Assembly: GCA_030690405.1 (NCBI GenBank)
Contig: JAUYGU010000016.1
Span: 1-61,358 of the forward strand
Length of the DNA: 61,358 nucleotides
Reading direction: 5' to 3'
DNA from: Dehalococcoidia bacterium
GTDB taxonomy: Bacteria; Chloroflexota; Dehalococcoidia; SM23-28-2; RBG-16-64-32
In this document: one piece after another, positions 41,987 to 50,991 of the stretch
How the letters are laid out: each line of letters opens with the position of its first letter
Numbering within the stretch: position 1 is the first letter of the stretch
Program-made: the position numbers and the translations under genes
Notes under the pieces: generated by a model
Told to the model about the DNA's origin: nothing
The model's input: the letters and a program-made list of their open reading frames with translations, nothing else
The model's database searches: none

Positions 41987-42892
41987 TCAGGCTCGCATCC
42001 GGCTGGGCTGGAGGCGCTTCTGCTGCCGCCGCCCCTTCGCATGGAGCTGCTTGTCTAATTTCTCCAGCCGTGCCACCACTTCGTCTATCGATTCATCAGG
42101 TGTGGAGGCGCCTGCCGTTACCCCCGCGCACTCTTTCCCCGCCAGCCAGGCGGCGTCTATCTCCGGCGCCCGTTCGATCTGGTGCGTCTCCACGCCCGTG
42201 CCGGCGCAGGTCTGGGTCAGCTTGCGCGTGTTGGCGCTGTTGCGGCCGCCGACCACGATGAGCAGATCGCACTCAGCCGCAAGTTCGCGCGCGGCGTGGT
42301 ACCGCTCATCGGTCTCCGGGCAGGTCGTGTTCACCACCCGAAGCTCGTTTATACGGCCGATGTTACGGCCGACGAAGCTCGCCACGAACTCCGCGAAAGA
42401 CTCCTCGCTCTTGGTGGTCTGGGCCAGGAGGGCCACCTTCCGGCGTGGGATATCGATCTCCGCCTGGGGGTCAAGGACGGCCGTGCCGCCGCCGTCCATC
42501 CAGGCCAGCACGCCCCTGACCTCCGGATGGTCCTCCTCGCCGTAGATTATCACCTTGAACCCATCGTCGCACAGGGCTCTCGCCGCCTTCTGCGACTTCC
42601 GGACGATAGGACAGGTAGCGTCGATGAGACCAAGCCCGCGCTCCGTCGCCTCGTCCGCGATCTCGGGTCCGCGCCCGTGAGCGGTGACGACGATGGTGCC
42701 GCTCTCGACCTCATCGAGCCCGCCGACGACGCGGACGCCCCTGGCGGCGAGGCCGTCCACAACCACCGGGTTGTGCACGATGGAACCCAGGCTATCGATG
42801 GGTCCCCGCTCTCCGGCGGCCTCCGCCACTATGTCGATCGCGCGACGAACGCCGAAGCAGAACCCCAGCGCCTTCGCTCTGACTATCCTCAT
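41987..42892 (-). CDS. ispH: 4-hydroxy-3-methylbut-2-enyl diphosphate reductase
   Basis: A 301-aa iron-sulfur enzyme that makes IPP and DMAPP, the last step of the MEP pathway. Cluster Cys residues: GFCFGVRRAI (Cys12), IDATCPIVRKSQ and VNTTCPETDERY. Substrate-binding His in GSIVHNPVVV and GEEDHPEVRGV, and the Thr/Ser-rich TAGASTPDESID near the end. Length normal. The start has GAGGAG upstream. It supplies C5 units to the polyprenyl synthase two genes downstream. Confidence 0.95.
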   Translation of the reverse strand: MRIVRAKALGFCFGVRRAIDIVAEAAGERGPIDSLGSIVHNPVVVDGLAARGVRVVGGLDEVESGTIVVTAHGRGPEIADEATERGLGLIDATCPIVRKSQKAARALCDDGFKVIIYGEEDHPEVRGVLAWMDGGGTAVLDPQAEIDIPRRKVALLAQTTKSEESFAEFVASFVGRNIGRINELRVVNTTCPETDERYHAARELAAECDLLIVVGGRNSANTRKLTQTCAGTGVETHQIERAPEIDAAWLAGKECAGVTAGASTPDESIDEVVARLEKLDKQLHAKGRRQQKRLQPSRMRA

Positions 42893-42938
42893 TTCGGCTC
42901 CTCTAGGCGATTACCGATAATGATTCCGGCAAGACCTC

Positions 42939-44309
42939 CTACGTCGCGCCCACCACCTCCTTCCCGGACGGCCGGCCCGCCGCCTTCAGCACCTCCCGCG
43001 CGGCCAGCCGGCCGCTGCGCACAGCGCTCTCCATCGTCGCGGGCCAGCCGGTCGCGGTCCAGTCTCCGGCCAGGAACAGGTTGCCCACCGGCGTGCGCTG
43101 GGCCGGCCGCAGCCGGCCGACGCCGGGCCGCGCCGCGAACGTAGCGTCCCTCTGCTTGACCACGAGCGCCCGCCTGATCTCGGCGGTGCGCGCCGCCGGG
43201 AACAGCGACTGCACCTCCCGTCCGAACAGCCCGATGATCTCCCGCGCCGGCAGGTCGACGAACTCGTCGGCGCCGCTCAGCGAGATATCCAGGTATTGGC
43301 CATCGCCTTCCTGGCCCCACAGCTTCGACTTGTTGAACACCCACTGGAGCGGCGTGTTCAGGAACGCCGCGAACTCCAGCTCCGTCACCTGACGGTCGTA
43401 CCACAGGTGCACGTTGACGATGGGAGAGGTGGGGATACCTTCGATTCGAGCGAAGAACGGCTCCTCCCGCAGCGTCTTCGGCAACAGGGCGATCAGCGAG
43501 CGCGGGTCCGCCGCCAGCACCAGGTAGTCCGACGGCTCCACGGGTCCGCCCGCAACCGCCCGCCCGTCTTCGACGCCCACTCCGGATATCGCGCGGTCAA
43601 GAAGCACCTGCCCGCCCCGGAACTCAATGTACTTCCGCGCGGCCTCCGCCAGCAGCGCGGACAACCCTACCCTGGACCAGCCTACGTTGGCGCCGTTGCG
43701 ATCGCGCAGGAACCCCTCCTGGAACACCATCAGGGCGAGGTCGGCGCTCACGGTCGTGATGTCGCCGTTCAGCGTCGGCAGCACGATCAGGTTCCAGAAG
43801 CCGCGGACGGCGTTCTCCGTCTGGCCGTGGGCGCGGAGCCAGCCGGCAAACGTGACATCGTCCAGCTCCGGGTGGGCAGCGCGGTCCAGGGAGCGTATGC
43901 GCGCCATGGCGTAGGCGGCGCGCGCCTTCTCGGCCGGGGAGAGGGAGCGGAACCGCAGGAGCGAGGGCAGCAGGTGCAGGGGTGGCGGCAGCCGCTCGCT
44001 CCGCAGCAAGCTCTCACCCCAGACCTTGTCGATGACGCGCACGTGCAGCCGCCGCTGAAGGTGCGCCTTGTGCCAGACGCCCAGCCGCTTCAGCAGGCCG
44101 ATGTAGCCGGTGCAGCAGCCGAGGAACACGTGCTGCCCGTTGTCCACCTCCACCCGCGACCGCTTGTCCAGATAGGAGTAGGCGCGACCGCCCAGGAAGG
44201 GACGCTTCTCCACGAGCGTTACCTTGAGCCCCGAGTCGGCCAGTTCGCAGGCGGCGGAGATACCGGCAAGCCCGCCGCCAACGACGGTGACCGAAGGCCT
44301 CTCGCTCAC
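42939..44309 (-). CDS. hpnE: Hydroxysqualene dehydroxylase / squalene-associated FAD oxidoreductase
   Basis: A 456-aa flavoprotein of the amine oxidase/phytoene desaturase type. Dinucleotide-binding start TVVGGGLAGISAACELADSG, then TLVEKRPFLGGRAYS; C-terminal NLFLAGDWTATGWPATMESA. In hopanoid gene clusters HpnE reduces hydroxysqualene to squalene. Its ATG overlaps the stop of hpnD by 4 nt. Confidence 0.93.
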   Translation of the reverse strand: MSERPSVTVVGGGLAGISAACELADSGLKVTLVEKRPFLGGRAYSYLDKRSRVEVDNGQHVFLGCCTGYIGLLKRLGVWHKAHLQRRLHVRVIDKVWGESLLRSERLPPPLHLLPSLLRFRSLSPAEKARAAYAMARIRSLDRAAHPELDDVTFAGWLRAHGQTENAVRGFWNLIVLPTLNGDITTVSADLALMVFQEGFLRDRNGANVGWSRVGLSALLAEAARKYIEFRGGQVLLDRAISGVGVEDGRAVAGGPVEPSDYLVLAADPRSLIALLPKTLREEPFFARIEGIPTSPIVNVHLWYDRQVTELEFAAFLNTPLQWVFNKSKLWGQEGDGQYLDISLSGADEFVDLPAREIIGLFGREVQSLFPAARTAEIRRALVVKQRDATFAARPGVGRLRPAQRTPVGNLFLAGDWTATGWPATMESAVRSGRLAAREVLKAAGRPSGKEVVGAT

Positions 44310-45166
44310 AGCACGAAGCTCCGCACGAGCTCCCGGCCGGCCAGGGCCAGCTTCTGGCCGGCGCTCAGGCTAACGCGCTGTCGCAGGACGGTCTCCGGCC
44401 GGCGGCGAATGTCATCAAGGATGGTGCGGTAGATTCCCGCCATCACGCCCACGCAGGCGCGGGCCCGGCGCGGCAGGAGGGGAAGCAGCATCCGGCCCTC
44501 CTCGAAATACTCCTCCGCCCTGGCGACCTGGAACGCCATCAGCCTGTGGAACGCCTCGTTGGCGACCCCCTGGCGCAGGAAGTCCGCCTTGTAGCCGAAG
44601 CGGGCCAGTTCGTCCTCCGGCAGGTAGATGCGGCCGCGCTGGATGTCCTCCTGGACGTCGCGCAGGATGTTCGTGAGCTGGAGGGCGATGCCGAGGTCAG
44701 CGGCGTGGCCGCGGGCCTCCTCTCCGCCCTGATAGCCGAAGATCTCGACGGATATAAGGCCGACGACCGAGGCCACCAGGTAGCAGTAGCGCTTCAGGTC
44801 ATCGAAGGTGGCGTAGCGACTGACGGTGAGGTCCGTCTCCACTCCCTCGATCAGCCGGTAGAAGTAATCGTGCGGTATGCCGTAGCGCCGGACGGCGTCG
44901 GCGAGGGCGAGGAACACCGGACCCTGGGGGCTCCCCTCCAGACAGCGGTCCAGGAGCTCCCGTTGCGCCGCCAGCCGCGCCGAGGCATCCTCCACCGGCA
45001 GGACGGCGTCCACGATGTCGTCGCACTCCCGCGCGAAGGCGTAGGCGGCGTAGATGGCGCGACGCTGCCGGGCCGGGAGGAGCATGAAGCCGTAGTAGAA
45101 GTTCTTCGCCTCCCGCCTGGTGAGGGCCTGGCAGTGCCGGTAGGCGGCGCTCAGCTCGTCGCTCAT
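44306..45166 (-). CDS. hpnD: Presqualene diphosphate synthase
   Basis: A 286-aa squalene/phytoene synthase-fold enzyme. First Asp-rich motif YAFARECDDIVDAVL, second NILRDVQEDIQRGRIYLPED. In the HpnC-D-E route, HpnD joins two farnesyl diphosphates to presqualene diphosphate. The tail (VSLSAGQKLALAGRELV) is family-like. Overlaps hpnC (start of D within stop of C) and hpnE by 4 nt each, so all three are coupled. Confidence 0.92.
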   Translation of the reverse strand: MSDELSAAYRHCQALTRREAKNFYYGFMLLPARQRRAIYAAYAFARECDDIVDAVLPVEDASARLAAQRELLDRCLEGSPQGPVFLALADAVRRYGIPHDYFYRLIEGVETDLTVSRYATFDDLKRYCYLVASVVGLISVEIFGYQGGEEARGHAADLGIALQLTNILRDVQEDIQRGRIYLPEDELARFGYKADFLRQGVANEAFHRLMAFQVARAEEYFEEGRMLLPLLPRRARACVGVMAGIYRTILDDIRRRPETVLRQRVSLSAGQKLALAGRELVRSFVL

Positions 45167-46053
45167 GGCGTCTCCTTCACGCGCACCGGCAGCGGCAGGA
45201 GCCCCCGCAGCGCCAGCCAGGCCTTCCGCGCCCGCGAGAGCTGCGGGCGGCGGCCCAGCGTGTCGTATCCGACCGCCTCGATGGCGTCGAGCACCGCCAG
45301 GCCGCCGAGGGAGAACAGACGCAGGTCAAGCCGCAGCCGTCCGCGTACCGTGGGCACAAGCGCCAGGCCGCGGCGGAACAGCTCCCGCGTGCGCCCCACC
45401 TGGAACGACATGAGGTCGCGAAACCGCTCGTCCGAGCGCAGCGCCAGCAGGTCGTCCTCGCCGTAGCCGAAGCGCTCCATATCCTCCAGCGGCATGTAAA
45501 TGCGGCCCTTCTCCAGGTCGCGGCGGACGTCCTGCCAGAAGTTCGTGAGCTGGAGCGCGGTGCAGGTGGCGCCTGAAAGCCGCTGTCTCTCCTCGTCCCG
45601 GTAGCCGAACAGGTAGAGCACCAGGTGCCCGACGGGGTTGGCGGAGTTCTCGCAGTAGGCGAGGAGGTCGTCGTAGGTGCGGTAGCGGTCGACTCTCTGG
45701 TCCACGCGGTTCGCCTCGATCAGGCGCAGGAACGGCTCGCGGGGGATATCGAAGCGGCGGATAGTCTCCTGGAGGGCGATGAACGCGGGCTCGCGAGCGG
45801 CGCCATCGTAGCAGCGCAGGAGCTCGGTCTTCCATTCGTCCAGCAGCGCCAGCCGGTCGCCCGGGGCCTCATCCCCCAGGTCGTCCACGCCGCGGCAGTA
45901 GGCGTATACGGCGTGCATGTGCGGACGCAGGCCACGCGGCAGCAGCCACGAGACAACCGTGAAGTTCTCGTAGTGGCTGGTCGCGAGCCGCCGGCAATAG
46001 GCGTAAGCCTCTGCCAACGAATAAACCCTCGCCGGCCCCTCAGCTATCAACAT
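45163..46053 (-). CDS. hpnC: Hydroxysqualene synthase
   Basis: A 296-aa homologue of HpnD: YAYCRGVDDLGDEAPGD (first Asp-rich motif, DDxxD), ALQLTNFWQDVRRDLEKGRI and YMPLEDMERFG. HpnC converts presqualene diphosphate to hydroxysqualene. Assignment of C versus D rests on gene order and on the YAYCRGVDDLGDE and NFWQDVRRD signatures. It is the first gene of the leftward operon; AAGGGA precedes its ATG. Confidence 0.9.
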   Translation of the reverse strand: MLIAEGPARVYSLAEAYAYCRRLATSHYENFTVVSWLLPRGLRPHMHAVYAYCRGVDDLGDEAPGDRLALLDEWKTELLRCYDGAAREPAFIALQETIRRFDIPREPFLRLIEANRVDQRVDRYRTYDDLLAYCENSANPVGHLVLYLFGYRDEERQRLSGATCTALQLTNFWQDVRRDLEKGRIYMPLEDMERFGYGEDDLLALRSDERFRDLMSFQVGRTRELFRRGLALVPTVRGRLRLDLRLFSLGGLAVLDAIEAVGYDTLGRRPQLSRARKAWLALRGLLPLPVRVKETP

Positions 46054-46361
46054 TCCCTTCGTTCCAGTGGATACGGGGTGCGAACGTACCCCTGCTGGCT
46101 ACCTTGGGTATCCGCTACGGCCGGGCGAGGCGCCGAGTGGGCTCTACGGGGGGTAGATGAACGAACAGATAATACCGGTATGTGAGCCTTGGATCGTGGC
46201 CTCGCCGCCGCCTACGGCGGTCATTTCTCGCGATTTTGTGGTTACCCTGCGCTCCCTCCCTCCTGCCAACTGCTGGCACAAATTCTAGGGGCTCACGCCA
46301 TCAGGTCAATAGAAGCCGGATACTAGAAAACCTCGGTCTCGTCGGGCGTTGAGACGACACC
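46054..46361. other. Intergenic region upstream of the hopanoid operon
   Basis: Expected to hold the operon promoter. I could not find a clear -35/-10 pair on the minus strand. Confidence 0.4.
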
Positions 46362-46793
46362 TCAGGCGTTGAGGAACCAGGTATCGACCTCTTCGGGGAG
46401 GAGAGCCACCAGCTCTCGCTGCTGGTCCGGCCCTAACCGCCGCTTGAGGGCGGAGAAGACGCAGCGCATGCGCCGGATCGCCTCTTCGCCGGAGTAGGCC
46501 GCGGTCAGGTCCAGGCCGCCGACCGTCTTATCGCGGGAACCGGTCGCGTCCAGCGTGGACACGACCCAGCCGAGGAAGAGGTGGCTATCGAACAGCGGGT
46601 CGGGTTCGCTGCCCGTTCGCCGCAGGTAGACCATCGCCTCCGGCGGCAGCTGCAATGCCAGCGCGTCAAGCTGTGCGGTGGGCAGGACCTCCGCCATGGC
46701 CATGAGGACACCGACCACCAGGGCCTCCGCCTCCTCGCGGCTGCCAAAGCTGCCGTCCTTCTGCACTTCGGACAGGAACTGGGTGTAGTCCAA
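46362..46793 (-). CDS. DUF2267-type protein
   Basis: A 143-aa protein with the DUF2267 pattern: FLSEVQKDGSFGSREEAEAL, LVVGVLMAMAEVLPTAQLDA, LALQLPPEAMVYL and VFSALKRRLGPDQQRELVAL. Function unknown; such proteins are helical. It begins 36 nt after korB ends in the same direction and may be the last gene of that operon. Confidence 0.75.
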   Translation of the reverse strand: MDYTQFLSEVQKDGSFGSREEAEALVVGVLMAMAEVLPTAQLDALALQLPPEAMVYLRRTGSEPDPLFDSHLFLGWVVSTLDATGSRDKTVGGLDLTAAYSGEEAIRRMRCVFSALKRRLGPDQQRELVALLPEEVDTWFLNA

Positions 46794-46829
46794 ACCGGCC
46801 TCCTTCTAGGCCCTATCCTCTTCGCGGGT

Positions 46830-47717
46830 CTAGAGGAACCCGTCTTTGAGCGATTCGTACTGCTGCGGGCGAGGGTTGCGCGCAAGCTCAATGATACGGC
46901 TGACCGGCGAACCGTCCATCAGCGTCGGGACCTGGTCCTCGTAGGTCGGCAGCCCGTCCATCCGGTACAGCACGCCGATGGGGATGCGCTCTTCCCACTC
47001 GTGCGCCTTTAGCCAGGCCGCCTCCCGGTCCGTCGGGTCGTAAGCCTCGTCCTCCAGGTGGTAGATACGCTTGCGGTACCAGTCGTACGTATTGACGCGG
47101 TTGAAGGTGACGCACGGCTGGAGGACGTCGATCAGAGCATAGCCACGGTGCTGGATGCCCTCGGCTATGAGCTGGGCCAAGTGCTTCGGCTCGCCGGCGA
47201 AGGCGCGGGCGATGAACGTGGCGCCGGCGGCGAGGGCTACCGACATCGGGTTGAACGCCATCTCGATGGCGCCGTCCGGCGAGGTGGTGGTAACGAACCC
47301 CTTATCGCTGGTTGGGGAGTACTGCCCCTTGGTGAGGCCGTATATCTGGTTGTTCTCCACGATCTGGGTGATGTTCGGGTTCCGCCGGCAGCTCTGTACG
47401 AAGTGGTTGCCGCCGATCCCGTAGGAGTCGCCGTCACCGTTCACGACGACAACGTGGAGGTCCGGGTTCGCCAGCTTCGCCGCCGTGGCGACGGGCAGGG
47501 GCCGCCCGTGAATGGTCATGAAGCCGTTTATGGTCATGTAATCCGGCAGCTTGCTGCCGCAGCCGATGCCGGAGACCATCAGCGCCTGGTGGGGCTCGAT
47601 GTTGAGATCGGCCAGGGCCAGCTTGAGCGCCTTCAGGATTGCGAAATCGCCGCAGCCGGCGCACCAGGTTATCTCCGATGTAGCGTCGAACAGCTTGGGG
47701 TCAAGCCGCGTGACCAC
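46830..47717 (-). CDS. korB: 2-oxoacid:ferredoxin oxidoreductase, beta subunit
   Basis: A 295-aa thiamine-diphosphate-binding subunit. Cys and TPP motifs: EITWCAGCGDFAILKAL, SGIGCGSKLPDYM, VVNGDGDSYGIGGNHF (TPP/Mg) and NNQIYGLTKGQYSPTS. With KorA it oxidatively decarboxylates 2-oxoglutarate or another 2-oxoacid, reducing ferredoxin. GTG start with AAGGAGG, overlapping the korA end by 17 nt. The substrate specificity is not certain. Confidence 0.93.
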   Translation of the reverse strand: MVTRLDPKLFDATSEITWCAGCGDFAILKALKLALADLNIEPHQALMVSGIGCGSKLPDYMTINGFMTIHGRPLPVATAAKLANPDLHVVVVNGDGDSYGIGGNHFVQSCRRNPNITQIVENNQIYGLTKGQYSPTSDKGFVTTTSPDGAIEMAFNPMSVALAAGATFIARAFAGEPKHLAQLIAEGIQHRGYALIDVLQPCVTFNRVNTYDWYRKRIYHLEDEAYDPTDREAAWLKAHEWEERIPIGVLYRMDGLPTYEDQVPTLMDGSPVSRIIELARNPRPQQYESLKDGFL

Positions 47718-49473
47718 TGGCCACCTCCTTGCTTAGCCCGGCTACGATCTCCCCCGGCGCGAAGGACCGGCCGTCGTACTTGTTGAGCGTCCCGTCCACC
47801 TGGATCCCCGTCGTCATCCTCAGCAGCCGGGCGAGTTGCGACGTGTAGTTCTGCTCCACCACGACCGCGCGCCGGCAGCGGCGGAGCGCCGTCACGACGG
47901 CCTCCTCCGGCAGCGGCCACAGGTCCGAGAAGTGGAGTACGTTGGCGCTGCCACCGGCGTCGTTGATCTCGTCGGCGGCCTCCTTGCAGGGGCCGTACAG
48001 GGAGCCCCAGCAGACGAGGGTGAAGTCCGCCTTCTCCGGGCCGTACCAGGATGGCGGCCGCATCTCCTTCTCCGCCTCCCCCAGCTTCCCCATACGCTTC
48101 CGCATCATACGGCGGCGGTTATCGTTCTCCTCCGTGATGTGGCCCGTCTCGTCGTGCTCATCGCTGGAGGAGGCGAACACGCTTCTCGGGTGGCCGGGGA
48201 ACGCCCTCGGCGATACGCCAGTCTTCGTCAGCTGGAAGCGCCGGTAGCCATCGCTCAGGCGATCGAGCTCCTCGTAGGTGAGCGTCGGTCCCCGGTCTAT
48301 CTCGACGGCGGCGAAGTCGATAGCGTTGGCATCGACAGTACGCAGCGAGGAGGCGAGACACGTATCCGTCATCACGACGACCGGACACTGGTACCTCTCC
48401 GCCAGGTTGAAGGCGCGCCAGCCGGCCTCGAAGCACTCCTCGACGGTGCCGGGGGCCGTGACGATGCGAGGGAATTCGCCCTGCGAAGCGTGGATGACGA
48501 ACAGCAGGTCGCTCTGCTCGGTGCGGGTGGGCAGGCCGGTAGACGGCCCTCCCCGCTGCGCCTCCACTATCACCAGCGGCACTTCGGTCATGCCGGCCAG
48601 CCCCATCGCCTCCACCATCAGGGAGAAGCCGCCGCCGGAGGTGGCCGTCATCGCGCGGGCGCCGGCGAAGGAGGCGCCGATCGCCATGCAGGCGGCGGCG
48701 ATCTCATCCTCGGCGTGCTTGGTCACCACACCATACTCGTGGGGAAGAGCGGCCAGCCACTCGATGATGGAGGTCGCCGGAGTCATCGGGTAGGCGGAGA
48801 TGAAGCGGCAGCCGCCGGCCAGGGCGCCCATCGCCAGCGCCTCGTTGCCGTTCATCAGCAGCCGCCGGGGCGCTCCCTTCACCGGCGCCAGCTTGAAGCG
48901 AAATTCGGCGCCGTAGCGCTCGCGCGCCAATCTGTAGGCGGCGTCGGCGACCTTGAGGTTGGCGTCGACGACCTGCTGGCCCTTGGCGGCGAAGTTATCG
49001 CGGATGACGCTCTCCATGAACTCGAGGGGGAACTCCGTGATGCCGGCGGCGGCGCCCAGGGCGGCCGTATTCGTCATCACCCGGCTGCCGTGCTCCTCCG
49101 CGATGCGGGTGAGCGGGAGGGCGTCCAGGCGAACGCCGCGCTTCTTCAGGGGCTCGGGGTCGATCTCGAACTTATCGGGGAAGATGACCGCGCTGCCTTC
49201 GGCGAGCTGGTCAAGGTGGAGCTCTACCGTCTCCGGCGTCAGGGCAAGGACGAGGTGCACCGGGTTGCTGTGAGACAGCCGCTGCTGCTCCGATAGGCGG
49301 ATCTGGTAGAAGTTGTGGCCGCCCCGAATGCGCGACCGGTAGTCCTGCAGCCCGAAGACGTGCAGCCCCGCCCGCGCAAAAGATAAGGCGAAGCCCGCCC
49401 CACTGGACTCCACCCCTTGTCCCGCATCCCCCCCGATGACGATGCTCATGTCGTTGGTTACGACATTCGCCAT
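47701..49473 (-). CDS. korA: 2-oxoacid:ferredoxin oxidoreductase, fused gamma-alpha subunit
   Basis: A 590-aa protein. Residues about 1-190 are the gamma domain (VIGGDAGQGVESSGAGFALS, FGLQDYRSRIRGGHNFYQIR). Residues about 195-590 are the alpha subunit (NGNEALAMGALAGGCRFISA, YPMTPATSIIEWLA, RGGPSTGLPTRTEQSDLLFV, LRRCRRAVVVEQNYTSQLAR). The start at 49,473 is chosen by GAGAGGAGG; a frame to 49,719 is open but lies antisense-like over the AmrS end. First gene of korA-korB. Confidence 0.93.
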   Translation of the reverse strand: MANVVTNDMSIVIGGDAGQGVESSGAGFALSFARAGLHVFGLQDYRSRIRGGHNFYQIRLSEQQRLSHSNPVHLVLALTPETVELHLDQLAEGSAVIFPDKFEIDPEPLKKRGVRLDALPLTRIAEEHGSRVMTNTAALGAAAGITEFPLEFMESVIRDNFAAKGQQVVDANLKVADAAYRLARERYGAEFRFKLAPVKGAPRRLLMNGNEALAMGALAGGCRFISAYPMTPATSIIEWLAALPHEYGVVTKHAEDEIAAACMAIGASFAGARAMTATSGGGFSLMVEAMGLAGMTEVPLVIVEAQRGGPSTGLPTRTEQSDLLFVIHASQGEFPRIVTAPGTVEECFEAGWRAFNLAERYQCPVVVMTDTCLASSLRTVDANAIDFAAVEIDRGPTLTYEELDRLSDGYRRFQLTKTGVSPRAFPGHPRSVFASSSDEHDETGHITEENDNRRRMMRKRMGKLGEAEKEMRPPSWYGPEKADFTLVCWGSLYGPCKEAADEINDAGGSANVLHFSDLWPLPEEAVVTALRRCRRAVVVEQNYTSQLARLLRMTTGIQVDGTLNKYDGRSFAPGEIVAGLSKEVASGHAA

Positions 49474-49586
49474 CGTTCGTACCTCCTCTCGGCCCGAACG
49501 GGGGCGCCCCGAAACGGAACGCCAGTACAAGTATAAGACAAACGCCAGGAAGGAGGCTACTGCCCGCGGCGGTTGGTGCTGGCGGT

Positions 49587-50669
49587 TCAGGCTGCGGGCG
49601 GCGACCAGACTCCGGGGATGGACGCCCCGCAGTCCGGGCAGCGGCCCTCCGGCGTCAGGGCGTAGTCCAGGATCGTGTAGCCGAGGCGCTTGATCAGAGG
49701 CCGCCAGCAGCTTGGGCAAACGGTGTTCTCGTTATCCCCGACGCGCCCCGGCAGGTTCCCGCAGTAGACGAACCGCAGCCCCTCCTCGCGGCCGATCTCC
49801 GCCGCGCGCAGGAGCGTCCGCGGTCCGGTGTCGTCGGGGTCGGTCATCTTGTAGTCCTTGTGGAACGCCGTCACGTGCCAGGGGATGTCCGGCGAGACGC
49901 CGGCCAGGAAGCGGGCCGCCTCGCGCATCTCCTCGTCGGAGTCGTTGAAGCCGGGCACGAGCAGGGTGACGATCTCCATCCAGAACCCCATCTCGTGCGC
50001 CATGCTCACCGTCTCCAGGACGTTCTGAAGCTTCCCGCCCAGCGCCCGGTAGCTCTTCGCCGACATCGACTTGAGGTCGATCTTGTAGCAGTCGAGCCAG
50101 GGGCGCAGGTACTCCAGCACCTCACGGGTGGCGTTGCCGTTGGAGACGTAGGCGGTGACCAACCCCTGCGGTCTGGCGAGCCGGAACACCTCCAGCGCCC
50201 ACTCGCTGGTGATCAGCGGTTCGTTGTAAGAGCTGGCGATTACGGCTGCCTCCAGCTCCCGCGCCATCGCCACCAGTCCGCCTGCGGTGATCTCTTCCGG
50301 CGCGATGCCCGCCGCAGGGTCTCGCAGCGCCTGGGAGGTGAGCCAGTTCTGGCAGTAACCGCAGTGGTAGTCGCAGCCCAGCATACCGAACGTGAGCGCC
50401 CGCGAGCCCGGGAGCACGTGGAAGAACGGCTTCTTCTCGGTCGGGTCGCACTGGAGCGCGCCGACGTACCTGTGCGGGACCATGAGCGTGCCGCCGCGGT
50501 TGAACCGCACCTGGCAGATGCCGCGCTGTCCATCGGGGACGAGGCAGCGGTGGCCGCAGGCGTAACAGCGGACCTTGTTTCCGGGAAGCCGCTCGTAAAG
50601 CTCACCCTCACGGGTGAGGGCATCGATGCGCTCGGAGAGGGGTATCGCCTTGCCGGCAAGCCTGGGCAC
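49587..50669 (-). CDS. amrS: AmrS-type radical SAM enzyme, second type
   Basis: A 360-aa protein only distantly similar to the one at 17,148. It has RCYACGHRCLVPDGQRGICQ, DPTEKKPFFHVLPGSRALTF and the radical SAM motif GCDYHCGYCQNW. The C-terminal CPDCGASIPGV and CPSCWRPLI are rubredoxin-like knuckles. GTG start with GGAGG upstream. No Memo or AMMECR1 gene is nearby. It stands between korA and a DUF1059 gene. Confidence 0.9.
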   Translation of the reverse strand: MPRLAGKAIPLSERIDALTREGELYERLPGNKVRCYACGHRCLVPDGQRGICQVRFNRGGTLMVPHRYVGALQCDPTEKKPFFHVLPGSRALTFGMLGCDYHCGYCQNWLTSQALRDPAAGIAPEEITAGGLVAMARELEAAVIASSYNEPLITSEWALEVFRLARPQGLVTAYVSNGNATREVLEYLRPWLDCYKIDLKSMSAKSYRALGGKLQNVLETVSMAHEMGFWMEIVTLLVPGFNDSDEEMREAARFLAGVSPDIPWHVTAFHKDYKMTDPDDTGPRTLLRAAEIGREEGLRFVYCGNLPGRVGDNENTVCPSCWRPLIKRLGYTILDYALTPEGRCPDCGASIPGVWSPPAA

Positions 50670-50802
50670 CTGGGGCTACCTCCGCCTCCATTATACGCCC
50701 GGTGAGGTCGCCCTCCGGCACGGCGGCAGCCTTGACGCCGGACCGCGCGGGCTATACCCTACTTACTGTATCGACTGGCTCAACAATACCGGAGGTGGTG
50801 CA

Positions 50803-50991
50803 ATGGGCAAGATCATAGACTGCACCAAGGTGAACCCGGCCAGCGGCTGCCATCACGTCGTGCGCGGAGAGACGGAAGAGGAGCTGCTGAAGAACGCCGA
50901 GGCGCACGCCAAGGAGCACGGCATCGTGGACGTCACGCCCGAGATTATCGAGATGATCAAGGCGAACATCGAGGACGAGGTCCCGGCCTAG
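50803..50991 (+). CDS. DUF1059-type small protein
   Basis: A 62-aa protein: GKIIDCTKVNPASGCHHVVR, ETEEELLKNAEAHAKEHG and VDVTPEIIEMIKANIEDEV. The family has a conserved Cys (here DCTKVNPASGC) and HA(K/R)EHG helix, function unknown. GGAGGTGGTG precedes ATG 50,803. It converges with the pirin gene, overlapping by 4 nt. Confidence 0.88.
   Translation: MGKIIDCTKVNPASGCHHVVRGETEEELLKNAEAHAKEHGIVDVTPEIIEMIKANIEDEVPA

Noticed and set aside
41577..42545. A 322-aa frame on the plus strand
   Set aside because: Antisense to the YjbQ-like and ispH genes, with no matching family.
45326..45835. A 169-aa frame on the minus strand
   Set aside because: Shadow frame inside hpnC.
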